64,000 nt of DNA from CAMAPP01 sp046153685 (GTDB taxonomy: Bacteria; Pseudomonadota; Alphaproteobacteria; CADEGL01). Below the pieces are notes generated by a model. It did not search any database. It had not been told where the DNA came from and was given only the letters and a program-made list of their open reading frames with translations. Below, piece after piece: positions 43,785-52,919 of the stretch. The stretch is from the NCBI GenBank assembly GCA_046153685.1, contig JBJXGH010000016.1, positions 22,156 through 86,155 of the forward strand, read 5' to 3'. Positions within the stretch are counted from its first letter, which is position 1, and every line of letters starts with the position of its first letter. The position numbers and the translations under genes are program-made.

Positions 43785-44297
43785 ATGAGCAAACTGCCCG
43801 AATCCATCCCCGTCACCCTCGACGCTGACGAGCCGCCCTTCGGCGAGGCTCAGTTTCGGGGCGTGACTACGCGGCGTTTCGTGGCGCACATGCTCGATTG
43901 GTTTTTTTTGCTGTTTTTCATCGCGATGGCGACCTTGGCGATTGGCACCCTGGCCGTGTTGTCCTTCGGACTTTTGGCGCCACCCATGATGGTGGCCACT
44001 GTTCTCCTGCCGTTCCTCTATTTTGTCGTCTTCACGGGCGGCCGGTTCTCGGCCACGCCGGGCATGAGGCTCGTGGGCATTGAGCTGCGCGATATATCGG
44101 GCATGCGGCCCGATTGGTTGCAGGCGGGTGTGCGGGCGTTCTTGTATTTCGTCACCTGGGGAATGACCGGCGGCCTCCTGTTTCTCTGGGTCGTATTCAA
44201 CGCACGAGGGCGGGCGCTTCACGATGTGCTGACGTCGAGCGTCGTCGTGCGTCGGCGCGAGGGCGGCGATATTTTGCGTACCGTCACACATCCTTAG
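43785..44297 (+). CDS. RDD-family membrane protein
   Basis: A 170-residue protein with the RDD motif (TTRRFVAHMLDWFFLLF) and three to four transmembrane helices. RDD proteins are small membrane proteins, some with Na+(Li+)/H+ antiporter activity, most of unknown role. It starts 49 bases after the RidA stop. Confidence 0.8.
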   Translation: MSKLPESIPVTLDADEPPFGEAQFRGVTTRRFVAHMLDWFFLLFFIAMATLAIGTLAVLSFGLLAPPMMVATVLLPFLYFVVFTGGRFSATPGMRLVGIELRDISGMRPDWLQAGVRAFLYFVTWGMTGGLLFLWVVFNARGRALHDVLTSSVVVRRREGGDILRTVTHP

Positions 44298-44328
44298 CAC
44301 GCCGTTAGCCTTTCCTTCACCACGAGCG

Positions 44329-44360
44329 CGGATAATCCCCCTATAGGCCGGGATTATCCG
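44329..44360. repeat. Nested inverted repeat upstream of a small ORF
   Basis: Perfect 11-bp arms (CGGATAATCCC and GGGATTATCCG) flank a 10-base spacer that itself contains the palindrome CCTATAGG. It ends 26 bases before the ATG at 44387, and no T-tract follows, so an operator is more likely than a terminator. Confidence 0.7.
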
Positions 44361-44386
44361 GTTTGCTGTCTGAGGGGAGGAATCAG

Positions 44387-44593
44387 ATGGGAAATCCGTT
44401 TCTGCGGTATTTGGACCGGGCGGACTGGACCGACGGAATCGATCAGGCGCGCGCGCTCAATCTCGACGAGTTTGCCGACGCCGTAATGGGTGCGGTTATC
44501 GATTTGCGCGAGGCCTTTGCGGAGGTCAATCCGCTTGCAGTGCGCGCTCGAGAAATTCCAACCGATCCTGTCCCCAATACGGTTGGTCTTTGA
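44387..44593 (+). CDS. Small hypothetical ORF, probable remnant
   Basis: A 68-residue ORF with a very strong ribosome site (GAGGGGAGG, 6 bases before the ATG). The first 50 residues look coding (MGNPFLRYLDRADWTDG, Asp-rich, helical). The last 20 codons run antisense into the isomerase gene at 44526-45125 and show poor codon bias. This suggests a longer gene that has lost its 3' part. I recognise no family. Confidence 0.45.
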   Translation: MGNPFLRYLDRADWTDGIDQARALNLDEFADAVMGAVIDLREAFAEVNPLAVRAREIPTDPVPNTVGL

Positions 44594-45125
44594 AGAAGTA
44601 CATCGGCAGGCCGAATACCTGACGGGCGATCGCTTCGTCCGTGTTGGTGTCGTATTCGGCCAGTACGTCGAGGTCGGAAGCTGCTTCGACAAGGGTCCGT
44701 CCGACGGTGCCGATGCTTTCGGCGATGGCCTCGCAGGTCGCTTCATCGGCGATGTTCTTGTCCTCTGCCCAGACCGCGCGGAGGAAGGCATTGGCGAGCG
44801 GGCCGACATCCTGACCCGTCTGGCGGGCGGCGACGATCATGCACGAGGCGAGGCGCTGATCGACCGGGAAGAACTTGGGCTCGAGATTGAGCGGCATCCC
44901 GAGAAAATCGCGCCAACGGCGAAGCTCGACCAGACGATAGGCCCTGCGCGCTTGCGGCCGGTCCTTTAGGTGCGCCGTGCCCGCGGCCGCGAACACGCGC
45001 CCGACATCGACCGGCTTGTAGGCGATGGTGGCACCCGTGCGTCGGGCTATGGCGATCAGGCGCTCGCCGCCCAGATAGGTCCAGGGCGAAGGCAGGGCGA
45101 AATAATAGTCTACGATCTTGGTCAC
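44526..45125 (-). CDS. 2-hydroxychromene-2-carboxylate isomerase-like (DsbA-fold)
   Basis: A 199-residue DsbA-fold protein with YYFALPSPWTYLGGERL (glutathione-side Ser near residue 13) and the cis-Pro loop VFGLPMYFFKDQPYWGQDRL. It starts with GTG overlapping the ligase stop (GTGA), so it is cotranscribed with the acyl-CoA ligase. It is a divergent relative of the protein at 16710-17312. Substrate unknown. Confidence 0.88.
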   Translation of the reverse strand: MTKIVDYYFALPSPWTYLGGERLIAIARRTGATIAYKPVDVGRVFAAAGTAHLKDRPQARRAYRLVELRRWRDFLGMPLNLEPKFFPVDQRLASCMIVAARQTGQDVGPLANAFLRAVWAEDKNIADEATCEAIAESIGTVGRTLVEAASDLDVLAEYDTNTDEAIARQVFGLPMYFFKDQPYWGQDRLEFLERALQAD

Positions 45126-46741
45126 GGTTCTGCTCCCTTGCGTTCGCGTTCGCGCATCACGCGGCGCATGATCTTACCCGTCGCCGTCATGGGCAAGTCT
45201 GCGACAAATTGGACCGCGCGAGGGTACTCGTGCGCCGCTAGGCGGGCTTTGACGAATTCCTGAATGTCGGCGGCAAGTTCCGGCGTGGCCTCGATGCCGG
45301 GCTTCACCACGACGAATGCCTTCACCACCTCGGTGCGCAATTCGTCGGGCGCGCCGATGGCCGCCGCCATGGCGATCGCCGGGTGTTTCAGCAGACATTC
45401 CTCGATCTCTCCGGGTCCAATGCGATAGGCGCCGCTGGTGATCACGTCGTCCTCGCGCCCCATGAACCAGAAAAACCCATCCCCGTCGCGACGTGCGAGA
45501 TCGCCCGTGAGCAGCCAGTCGCCCGCGAATTTTCGCTGCGTCGCCTCGCGATTGCGCCAATATTCGAGGAACATCACGGGATCGGGCCGGCGGATCGCCA
45601 CCTGTCCCGTTTCCCCGTCGGGCAAGGCATTCCCGGTCTCATCGACAATCGCGACCTCATGCCCCGGAATGGCCACGCCCATGGAACCGGGCCGTGGGGC
45701 GAGCAGGGCCGCGCAATTGCCAAGCACCAGATTGCATTCGGTCTGGCCGTAGAACTCGTTGATCGTGACTCCCAGCGCGGCGCGGCCCCAGGCGATGAGC
45801 TCCGCGCCCAAGGGTTCGCCGCCGCTGCCGACGCTGCGCAAATTCATGCCCGGACCGGGCCTTGTTTGGCGCAGCAGCTTGAGCGCGGTCGGCGGCAGAA
45901 AGGCGTTTCGCACGCCGTGCCGCGCCATGAGGGCATAGGCCGAATCGGGATCGAACTTGCGTACGCGCTGGGCCAGCACCGGCACGCTGTGGTGCCAGGA
46001 CGGCCACAGAACGTCGAGCAGTCCGCCTGCCCAGGCCCAATCCGCCGGCGTCCAGAACAGATCGCCCGGCCGAGGAAAGAAATCGTGGGGAAACTCCACG
46101 CCCGGCAGATGTCCGAGCACGACCCGGTGGCCATGCAGCGCTCCCTTGGGTGGACCGGTCGTGCCCGAGGTGTACATGATGAGCGCGGGATCGTCCGGCC
46201 CGGTATCGGCCACGGCGAAGCCATCGCAAGCGCGCCTCGTCTCGCGCCAAAAATCGCGCGACCCGGCGGGATCGCCCCCGACCACGAAACACGCCGCCAG
46301 TGCTGGAAGCTCGGCGCGAAGGTCCGCGACTTTGGGCCAATTCGCCGTATCGGTCACAAGAGCCTTGGCGCCGCCGTTTTCGAGGCGGTACTGGATGGCG
46401 TCCGGTCCGAACAGAGCGAAAAGCGGCAGCACGACGGCGCCGAGCTTGTAGGCCGCGAGATGGGCGACCGGCAATTCGAGGCTTTGCGACAACAGCACGG
46501 CCACCCGGTCGCCCCGGCCGATGCCGTATGCCGCGAGCACATGGGCGAAGCGGTCGCTGGCCGATTTGATGTCGCGGAACGAGTAGCGGCTTACCGATCC
46601 CGCTTCGTCCTCGACGACGAGGGCGAGGGTATGGCCGCTTGCGTGCCGGTCGCAGACATCGGCGGCGATGTTGTAGCGCGCGGGCACGCGCCAGCGGAAT
46701 TTGGCCGAAACCTCGTTATAGCTGCCCGCGCGCTCGATCAT
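45122..46741 (-). CDS. AMP-dependent acyl-CoA synthetase (medium-chain/MACS-like)
   Basis: A 539-residue adenylate-forming enzyme. Motifs: YTSGTTGPPKG P-loop, INEFYGQTECN, LTGDLARRDGDGFFWFMGREDDVITSGAYRIGP and the C-terminal TATGKIMRR catalytic Lys. It activates a carboxylic acid to its CoA thioester via acyl-AMP; the MACS-like region suggests a medium-chain or aromatic acid. The ATG at 46741 is chosen over one 33 bases upstream. It is divergent from a dienoyl-CoA-reductase-like SDR. Confidence 0.9.
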   Translation of the reverse strand: MIERAGSYNEVSAKFRWRVPARYNIAADVCDRHASGHTLALVVEDEAGSVSRYSFRDIKSASDRFAHVLAAYGIGRGDRVAVLLSQSLELPVAHLAAYKLGAVVLPLFALFGPDAIQYRLENGGAKALVTDTANWPKVADLRAELPALAACFVVGGDPAGSRDFWRETRRACDGFAVADTGPDDPALIMYTSGTTGPPKGALHGHRVVLGHLPGVEFPHDFFPRPGDLFWTPADWAWAGGLLDVLWPSWHHSVPVLAQRVRKFDPDSAYALMARHGVRNAFLPPTALKLLRQTRPGPGMNLRSVGSGGEPLGAELIAWGRAALGVTINEFYGQTECNLVLGNCAALLAPRPGSMGVAIPGHEVAIVDETGNALPDGETGQVAIRRPDPVMFLEYWRNREATQRKFAGDWLLTGDLARRDGDGFFWFMGREDDVITSGAYRIGPGEIEECLLKHPAIAMAAAIGAPDELRTEVVKAFVVVKPGIEATPELAADIQEFVKARLAAHEYPRAVQFVADLPMTATGKIMRRVMRERERKGAEP

Positions 46742-46866
46742 CCGGCCTTCCCGATGCCCTTCCGCGCCTGCCACGAAGCGGCCATGATAGCCGCGCTCGG
46801 ACGAATTGTCCGTTCGGAGCGCCCTTCGATTTTCGGGACCCGCGATTTACAGGAAAGGAAGCACCC

Positions 46867-47706
46867 GTGTTTCGCGCCGATCTCCTCAAAGGCAAGCGCA
46901 TTCTCATCACCGGCGGCGGCACCGGCTTGGGCAAGGCCATGGGCCGGCGCTATCTCGAACTCGGCGCCGAATTGTTCATTTGCGGCCGGCGCGAACAGGT
47001 TTTGGCCGAGACGGCCAAGGAACATCGCGCGGCGACCGGCGGGCGGGTCGATTTCGCCGTGTGCGATATCCGCGATCCCGAGGCGGTCGAGCGGATGATC
47101 GAGGCGGGGTTTTCGGCCGGACCGATCGATATTCTGGTCAACAACGCGGCCGGTAATTTTCTCGCCAAGGCCGAGGACGTGTCGCATCGCGCGCTCGACG
47201 CCGTTATTGGTATCGTTCTACACGGCGCGGCCTATTGCACGCTGGCGTGCGGCAAGCGCTGGATTGCCTCGGGCAGGCAGGGCGTCGTGCTGTCCATCGT
47301 CACGACCTATGCATGGACCGGATCGGGCTATGTGCTGCCCTCCGCCATGGCCAAGGCCGGAGTGCTGGCCATGACGCAGAGCCTGGCAGTCGAATGGGGG
47401 CCAAAGGGCATTCGCACGGTCGCTATCGCGCCCGGGCCGTTTCCGACCGAAGGCGCTTGGTCGCGCCTCGCGCCGCGCCCGGACATGGCGCACGAACTTG
47501 AAACGCGCAATCCGCTCGGCCGTCCGGGCGAGCACATCGAACTTGCCAATCTCGCGGCGTTCTTGGTCTCGGACGAATCCGGGTACATCAACGGCGATGT
47601 CATTACCATCGATGGCGGCGAGTGGCTCAAAGGTGCCGGCCAGTTCTCCTGGGCGGGCAGGCTCACCGAGGCCGAATGGCTGGCCATGCGCCCGAAAAAG
47701 AAATGA
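46867..47706 (+). CDS. SDR resembling 2,4-dienoyl-CoA reductase
   Basis: A 279-residue SDR with GGGTGLGKAMG at the N-terminus and VTTYAWTGSGYVLPSAMAKAGV, the Tyr/Lys pattern of mitochondrial-type 2,4-dienoyl-CoA reductases (DECR). The start is a GTG (46867) with AGGAAAGGAAG before it. Its divergence from the acyl-CoA ligase supports a joint role in degrading an unsaturated acyl-CoA. Confidence 0.85.
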   Translation: MFRADLLKGKRILITGGGTGLGKAMGRRYLELGAELFICGRREQVLAETAKEHRAATGGRVDFAVCDIRDPEAVERMIEAGFSAGPIDILVNNAAGNFLAKAEDVSHRALDAVIGIVLHGAAYCTLACGKRWIASGRQGVVLSIVTTYAWTGSGYVLPSAMAKAGVLAMTQSLAVEWGPKGIRTVAIAPGPFPTEGAWSRLAPRPDMAHELETRNPLGRPGEHIELANLAAFLVSDESGYINGDVITIDGGEWLKGAGQFSWAGRLTEAEWLAMRPKKK

Positions 47707-48699
47707 CCGTCCGCCGCTGGCGCCTCGCCGTATTGGCCTTGTTCCTCGCCGCCCTGGCGGCCGGATCGGCGCTCGCGCTCGACTATTCGATTCTGCGCCA
47801 ATGGCGGAGCGAGTTTCCGAAGAACGCATTCGCCAATTCCCGCGTCGAACTCGCGGGCGTGTTCGACATCGCGCATCGCGATGCCATTCCCGCGATCGAT
47901 GAGCCGAAATTCGTGCCCGCGGCCAAGAGCATCAATATCGATGAACGCGAACCCGTGATCGGCGTGATCATCGGCGGGACGGCGCACGCGTATCCGCTGC
48001 AAGTCATGACATGGCACGAAATCGTCAACGACGTCGTGAATGGCGTCCCCATCGCGGTAACCTATTGCCCGCTCAGCAATTCGATCATCGTCTTCGATCG
48101 CAGATTGGACGGCCAGGTGCTGTCCTTCGGCGCGACCGGAAGGCTGCGACATTCCAACCTCGTCATGTACGACCGCGATACCGAGACGTGGTGGCAGCAA
48201 TTCACGGGCGAGGGTTTTGTCGGCGGACTCGCGGGCGCGCATCTCAGGATTCTGCCCGCCCGCCTCGAATCGCTCGCGCGCTTTCGCGCCCGCGCGCCCC
48301 AGGGCGTGATTCTGGTGCCGCGCAATGCCGGCATGCGCCCCCTACGGCCAGAACCCCTATCCGCACTACGATTCGATGCGCCGGCCGACGCAGTATTTCC
48401 AGGGCAAGCTGCCCGCTGGCATAGCGCCGCTCGCGCGCGTCGTGGCGGTCGGCGGCCAAGCCTGGGCGCTCGACCTGGTGCGCGAGAAGGGCCGCATCGT
48501 CAAAGGCGATCTCGAGATCGCCTGGGAACCCGGCCAATTATCGGCACTCGATGCCGTCATGATTTCAACGGCGAAGGACATCGGCAATGTCACGGTAAGG
48601 CGGCGCACCAAGGAAGGCTATCGCGACGAGGCCCATACGGTCGGCTTTGCTTTCGCCTTTCACGCCTTTCATCCAGGGTCTATGATCGCGGTTCGTTAG
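47703..48699 (+). pseudogene. DUF3179-family protein, frameshifted
   Basis: A DUF3179 gene with a signal peptide (MTVRRWRLAVLALFLAALA) and family motifs IPAIDEPKFVPAAK, HAYPLQVMTWHEIVND and VTYCPLSNSIIVFDR. At 48342 a run of five C carries one base too many: the upstream frame reads NAGMRPLRPEP, while the family continuation PYGQNPYPHYDS and the rest, ending near AFAFHAFHPG, lies in the next frame. Removing one C joins both halves into one protein of about 331 aa. This could be a sequencing error or a genuine lesion. Confidence 0.8.
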
Positions 48700-48744
48700 C
48701 GCGGCCCGTGGCGAAACGGTTGCGGGCCAGACAAGGAGGATATC

Positions 48745-49803
48745 ATGGCCTTCAATGTCCGCTTGATGCTCAACGAGATCATGCCGCTGCGTCGCATTCA
48801 GGTGCGCTATCCCAAGAGCCGCACCAGTATCAACAATATTTACGACCGGACCGACAATGACGGCCGCGTGCGCATCGAGCGGGACGACGACCCGCGCGGC
48901 GTCGAGGTCGAGGTTTACGCCAACAACCCCGTCGTCGGCGCGGTCTCGGGCGCACTCAATGCTCAGGTCAGCGTCATGACGCGCCTGCACGCGGATGAGG
49001 AAATGATCGTGCCTCGCAAGGCCAAAGATCGCGATAATTTCCGCATGGTCGAAGTCGCGCGCGACATCTACAACCGCACCTGCCGCCATTTCAGCCCATT
49101 CACGGCCGAGTTCCCATTCCCCAACGTGGGCGAGAACCTGACGCGGCAGATCCGCATCAAGCTCGACAGTCCGTCCTCGACGTCCTTCACCGATCCGCAC
49201 GCGCCGCAGTTCGACTATCCCCTCATTCACATCAAGGAGAACCAGGTTCGATTGGCGGACGGCACGCTCGATTTCGGCGGCCAATTGCGCCGACATATTT
49301 CGTCCGAATTGGCGCATGCGCTGCATTTCGGCACGATGAACGGCGCCAAGCGGCGCGCGGTCCGATTGCGCTATTTGGCGACCTTGATCTCGTCTGGCGT
49401 CTTGGATGGTTTCGATTTTTCCTGGTCCGACGGCGATCCCGATGCGCGCCTCATGGCCTTCGTCGAGGCATTCGATTTGTTCGTCGATCACTTCGACCAG
49501 ACGCTTGCAATCGGAACGAATTACAATGTAAGGCGCGCGAGCTTCAATGCCGACGAGATCGCCTCGATCGTCACGGCGACCGGCGCCGCAACGGGCCCGC
49601 GCACCCCTGGTGCGGTGTGCCTGGCGCTTTTTCGCGACTATGCGGGGGCGCCGGGCATCGGGCTCAAGACCGCGGTCACGCATTACGTAACCTCGGGCTC
49701 TCTCACATTCCCGGATTTCCGACGCTGGGTGAGGCGTAATTTCGGCGAGAATTCGGTCGAATTCGCGGCCATCGACGCCGCCGCGACTGCCGGCGGAATG
49801 TAG
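48745..49803 (+). CDS. Uncharacterised protein with beta-sandwich-like start and degenerate zincin motif
   Basis: A 352-residue protein I do not recognise. Residues 25-75 (TDNDGRVRIERDDDP, VEVEVYANN) look like a transthyretin-like beta-sandwich. Residues 183-196 read RHISSELAHALHFG, resembling a metalloprotease HExxH helix, but the first His is Ser187. No signal peptide is evident. A strong ribosome site (AAGGAGG) precedes the ATG. It is followed by a likely terminator. Confidence 0.75.
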   Translation: MAFNVRLMLNEIMPLRRIQVRYPKSRTSINNIYDRTDNDGRVRIERDDDPRGVEVEVYANNPVVGAVSGALNAQVSVMTRLHADEEMIVPRKAKDRDNFRMVEVARDIYNRTCRHFSPFTAEFPFPNVGENLTRQIRIKLDSPSSTSFTDPHAPQFDYPLIHIKENQVRLADGTLDFGGQLRRHISSELAHALHFGTMNGAKRRAVRLRYLATLISSGVLDGFDFSWSDGDPDARLMAFVEAFDLFVDHFDQTLAIGTNYNVRRASFNADEIASIVTATGAATGPRTPGAVCLALFRDYAGAPGIGLKTAVTHYVTSGSLTFPDFRRWVRRNFGENSVEFAAIDAAATAGGM

Positions 49804-49822
49804 CGGCCGGGCCCGACCGACG

Positions 49823-49845
49823 CGGGCCGTATCCGGCCCGATTTT
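49823..49845 (+). terminator. Intrinsic terminator
   Basis: A 7-bp GC stem (CGGGCCG/CGGCCCG) with loop TATC followed by ATTTT, 20 bases past the preceding stop. Short but well placed. Confidence 0.55.
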
Positions 49846-49943
49846 GCCCGCTAGCGCTTGCGGAGCGGCCGGGCGCCCCGGTTTTCTTGTTCGGCGTGGG
49901 CGTTGGAGATAGAATCGCCGTCCCGCGACAAACTGAGCGTGCC

Positions 49944-52016
49944 ATGCCCCGCGACCCCGAAGTCGAGCTCGTACCGTCGGTTTGCCCTCACGATTGCCCG
50001 AGCACCTGCGCGCTCGAAGTCGAACGTCTGGACGGCGGGCGCATCGGACGCGTCCACGGCTCCAAGCGCAACAGCTACACCGCAGGCGTGATCTGCGCCA
50101 AGGTCGCGCGCTATGCCGAGCGCGTGCATCATCCCGATCGTCTGCGCACGCCTTTGCGGCGCGTGGGGCCGAAGGGCGTCGGGCTGTCGTCTTTCGAACC
50201 CATGGGCTGGGACGAGGCGCTCGACATCGTCGCCGGCAAGCTCGCCGAGGTCGCGGCCAAGCACGGCAGCGAAGCCGTGCTGCCTTATTATTACGCCGGC
50301 ACCATGGGTTACGTGCAGCGCGACGGCATCGAGCGGTTGCGCCACGTCATGCGCTACAGCCGCCAGTTCAACACCATCTGCGTGGCGCTCGCGAACAACG
50401 GTTGGGTTGCGGGCGTCGGCGCCAAGCGCGGCGTGGACGCGCGCGAAATGGCGAGCTCGGACCTGATCGTGGTCTGGGGCGGTAACCCCGTCTCGACCCA
50501 AGTCAATGTCATGACCCATCTGGCGCGCGCGCGGAAGGAACGCGGCGCGAAGCTCGTGGTCGTCGATCCCTACCGGACGGGCAGCGCCGAGCAGGCCGAC
50601 ATTCACCTTGCGGTGCGCCCGGGTACGGACGGCGCTCTCGCCTGCGCCGTCATGCACGTCCTGTTCAAGGAAGGATATGCCGACCGCGATTATCTTGCGC
50701 GCCTGACGGACGCCTCGCCCGCGCTCGAGGCGCATCTGGCTTCGCGCACGCCCGAATGGGCGGCGGCGATCACGGGCTTGTCGGTCGAGGAGATCGTCGC
50801 CTTCGCGCGCCTCTACGGCCGAACCAAGCGGAGCTATATCCGTGTCGGCTACGGCTTCTCGCGCACGCGCAACGGTTCGGCGCAGATTCACGCGGTAACT
50901 TGCCTGCCCGCGGTCACTGGGGCGTGGCAGTACGAGGGCGGCGGCGCGCTCTACGGCCAGTCGGGGCTTTACAAGCTCGACTGCACGACGATCCAGGGAT
51001 TGGACGTGCTCGATCGTTCGGTGCGGATGATCGATCAGTCGCGCCTCGGGGCGGCCCTAGTGGGGGATGTGCGCGATTTAGCCGGCGGGCCACCGATTCA
51101 TGCGTTATTCATCCAGAATACCAACCCGGTCGCGGTCTGCCCGGAATCGGCCAAGGTCCGGGCGGGTTTCCTGCGCGAGGACTTGTTCGTGGCCGTGCAT
51201 GAGCAGTTCATGACCGACACTGCTGCCATGGCCGATATCGTGCTGCCCGCGACCACGTTCCTCGAACATGACGATTTCTACACTGCGAGCGGACATACCT
51301 ATCTTCAGGTAGCGAAGCAGGTGATCGCTCCCTACGCCGAATCACGCTCGAACCACGAGGTGATTTGCGCCCTCGCCAAGCGCCTCGGCGCCAAGCACCC
51401 TGGCTTCGAGATGACGCCATGGCAGCTCATCGACGACATGCTCGCGCGCTCGAACTTGCCCGATGCCGAGACTTTCTACCAAAAGGGCGGCATCGACATG
51501 GCGCCGCCTTTCAAGACGGCGCATTTTCTCGATGGCTTCGCCCATCACGATCGAAGGTTCCATTTCGCGCCCGATTGGAAGGCCGTCGGCAATGCGTGCG
51601 CGAACATGCCGAAATTCCCCGATCACATGGCCACGAACGAGGAAGCGTCCCCGGACAAGCCCTTCCGCTTGATCGCCGCGCCCGCGCGCAGCTATCTCAA
51701 TACGAGCTTCACCGAAACGCCGGGATCGCAAAAGCGCGAGAAGCGCCCGACGATCCTCGTCCATCCGAGCGATCTCGGTGAATTGGGCGTGTCGTCGGGT
51801 GCGCTCGTGAGGGTGGGCAATGATCGCGGCCAGATCGCGCTGCATGCCGAGGCGCGCGAGGGTCAACAGCCAGGCGTGGTGGTGATCGAGAGCATTTGGC
51901 CGAACACCGCCTTCGTCGAAGGCATCGGGGTGAACGTCCTCACCAGCGCAGATCCCGGCTATCCCGGCGGCGGCGCGGTGTTTCACGACACCGCTGTTTG
52001 GCTGCGCCCGGCGTGA
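49944..52016 (+). CDS. Molybdopterin-dependent oxidoreductase (DMSO reductase family)
   Basis: A 690-residue molybdopterin enzyme. The N-terminus has a [4Fe-4S] set, C14-x3-C18-x3-C22 and C51. Domains that follow carry ADIVLPATTFLEHDDFYTASG and a C-terminal MGD-binding region (SYLNTSFTETPG). No twin-arginine signal is present, so it is cytoplasmic. It resembles formate dehydrogenase/polysulfide-type family members whose substrates are often unassigned. The ATG at 49944 excludes 19 unrelated residues. Confidence 0.88.
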   Translation: MPRDPEVELVPSVCPHDCPSTCALEVERLDGGRIGRVHGSKRNSYTAGVICAKVARYAERVHHPDRLRTPLRRVGPKGVGLSSFEPMGWDEALDIVAGKLAEVAAKHGSEAVLPYYYAGTMGYVQRDGIERLRHVMRYSRQFNTICVALANNGWVAGVGAKRGVDAREMASSDLIVVWGGNPVSTQVNVMTHLARARKERGAKLVVVDPYRTGSAEQADIHLAVRPGTDGALACAVMHVLFKEGYADRDYLARLTDASPALEAHLASRTPEWAAAITGLSVEEIVAFARLYGRTKRSYIRVGYGFSRTRNGSAQIHAVTCLPAVTGAWQYEGGGALYGQSGLYKLDCTTIQGLDVLDRSVRMIDQSRLGAALVGDVRDLAGGPPIHALFIQNTNPVAVCPESAKVRAGFLREDLFVAVHEQFMTDTAAMADIVLPATTFLEHDDFYTASGHTYLQVAKQVIAPYAESRSNHEVICALAKRLGAKHPGFEMTPWQLIDDMLARSNLPDAETFYQKGGIDMAPPFKTAHFLDGFAHHDRRFHFAPDWKAVGNACANMPKFPDHMATNEEASPDKPFRLIAAPARSYLNTSFTETPGSQKREKRPTILVHPSDLGELGVSSGALVRVGNDRGQIALHAEAREGQQPGVVVIESIWPNTAFVEGIGVNVLTSADPGYPGGGAVFHDTAVWLRPA

Positions 52017-52915
52017 CGCCCGCCGACGTTCCGGATATTGCTTCAGGCGGCCCCAGCGTAACCACGACAACGACGCCGACGGCCCCGCCGCGCGCGCGGA
52101 TCGTCGTGGTCGGCAATGAAAAGGGCGGTTCGGGCAAGTCCACGATCGCCATGCATCTGGCGGTAGCGCTTATGCGCGGCGGCGCCAGGGTCGCCACCCT
52201 CGATCTCGACGCGCGTCAGGGCACGTTGTCGCGCTTTATCGACAATCGCCGCCGCACGGCTGCCACGATGGCGGAACCCTTGCCGCTGCCCCATCACATG
52301 GTGATCGCGCGCAGCGCATCGACCGATCTGGAGCTCGCGGAGATGGATGAGCGCGGGCGTTTCCAGGCCGCGCTTAAAGCAGTATCGACCGAGCGCGATT
52401 TCATCGTCATCGACACGCCGGGAAGCGACACTTTTTTGTCGCAACTTGCCCATTCCCACGCCGATGTCATCGTGACACCCATGAACGACAGTTTTGTCGA
52501 TCTCGACGTGCTCGCCCAGTTCGACGGCGAAGGCCTTGAGATCGTGCGCCCCAGCCATTATGCCGTTTTGGTGTGGGAGCAGAAGAAGCAACGCGCCAAG
52601 CGCGAGCGGCGTGCGATCGATTGGATCGTGCTGCGCAACCGGCTGTCGCATCTCGATGCGCGCAACAAGCGGCTGATGGGCCAGGCGCTAGACAAATTGT
52701 CGCGCCGTCTGGGTTTTCGCCTCGTCGGCGGCTTCAGCGAGCGTGTCATCTTTCGCGAGCTTTTTCTCAAGGGTCTGACCCTGCTTGATCTGCGCGAGTC
52801 CGAGACGGGGATTACGCTCAGCCTGTCGCACATCGCGGCGCGCGCGGAGCTCGTGCAGCTTCTCGCCGCCATGGGCCTGACGGTGGAGTCGAGTCCGAAG
52901 GCGCGGACGGCCTAG
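52013..52915 (+). CDS. mipZ: Division-plane positioning ATPase MipZ
   Basis: A 300-residue ParA/MinD-family ATPase. The deviant Walker A motif is KGGSGKSTIAMHLAVALM (about residues 37-54), followed by LDARQGTLSRFIDNR and VIDTPGSD. This is typical MipZ of alphaproteobacteria, which forms a gradient from the chromosome pole and blocks FtsZ ring assembly away from mid-cell. The start is a GTG overlapping the oxidoreductase stop (GTGA). A Thr/Pro-rich N-terminal leader of about 20 residues precedes the fold. Confidence 0.9.
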   Translation: MTPADVPDIASGGPSVTTTTTPTAPPRARIVVVGNEKGGSGKSTIAMHLAVALMRGGARVATLDLDARQGTLSRFIDNRRRTAATMAEPLPLPHHMVIARSASTDLELAEMDERGRFQAALKAVSTERDFIVIDTPGSDTFLSQLAHSHADVIVTPMNDSFVDLDVLAQFDGEGLEIVRPSHYAVLVWEQKKQRAKRERRAIDWIVLRNRLSHLDARNKRLMGQALDKLSRRLGFRLVGGFSERVIFRELFLKGLTLLDLRESETGITLSLSHIAARAELVQLLAAMGLTVESSPKARTA

Positions 52916-52919
52916 CGCC

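Noticed and set aside
48325..48699. Independent small gene encoding PYGQNPYPHYDS...
   Set aside because: It continues the DUF3179 protein in a shifted frame, with no ribosome site of its own. Treated as the second half of the frameshifted gene.
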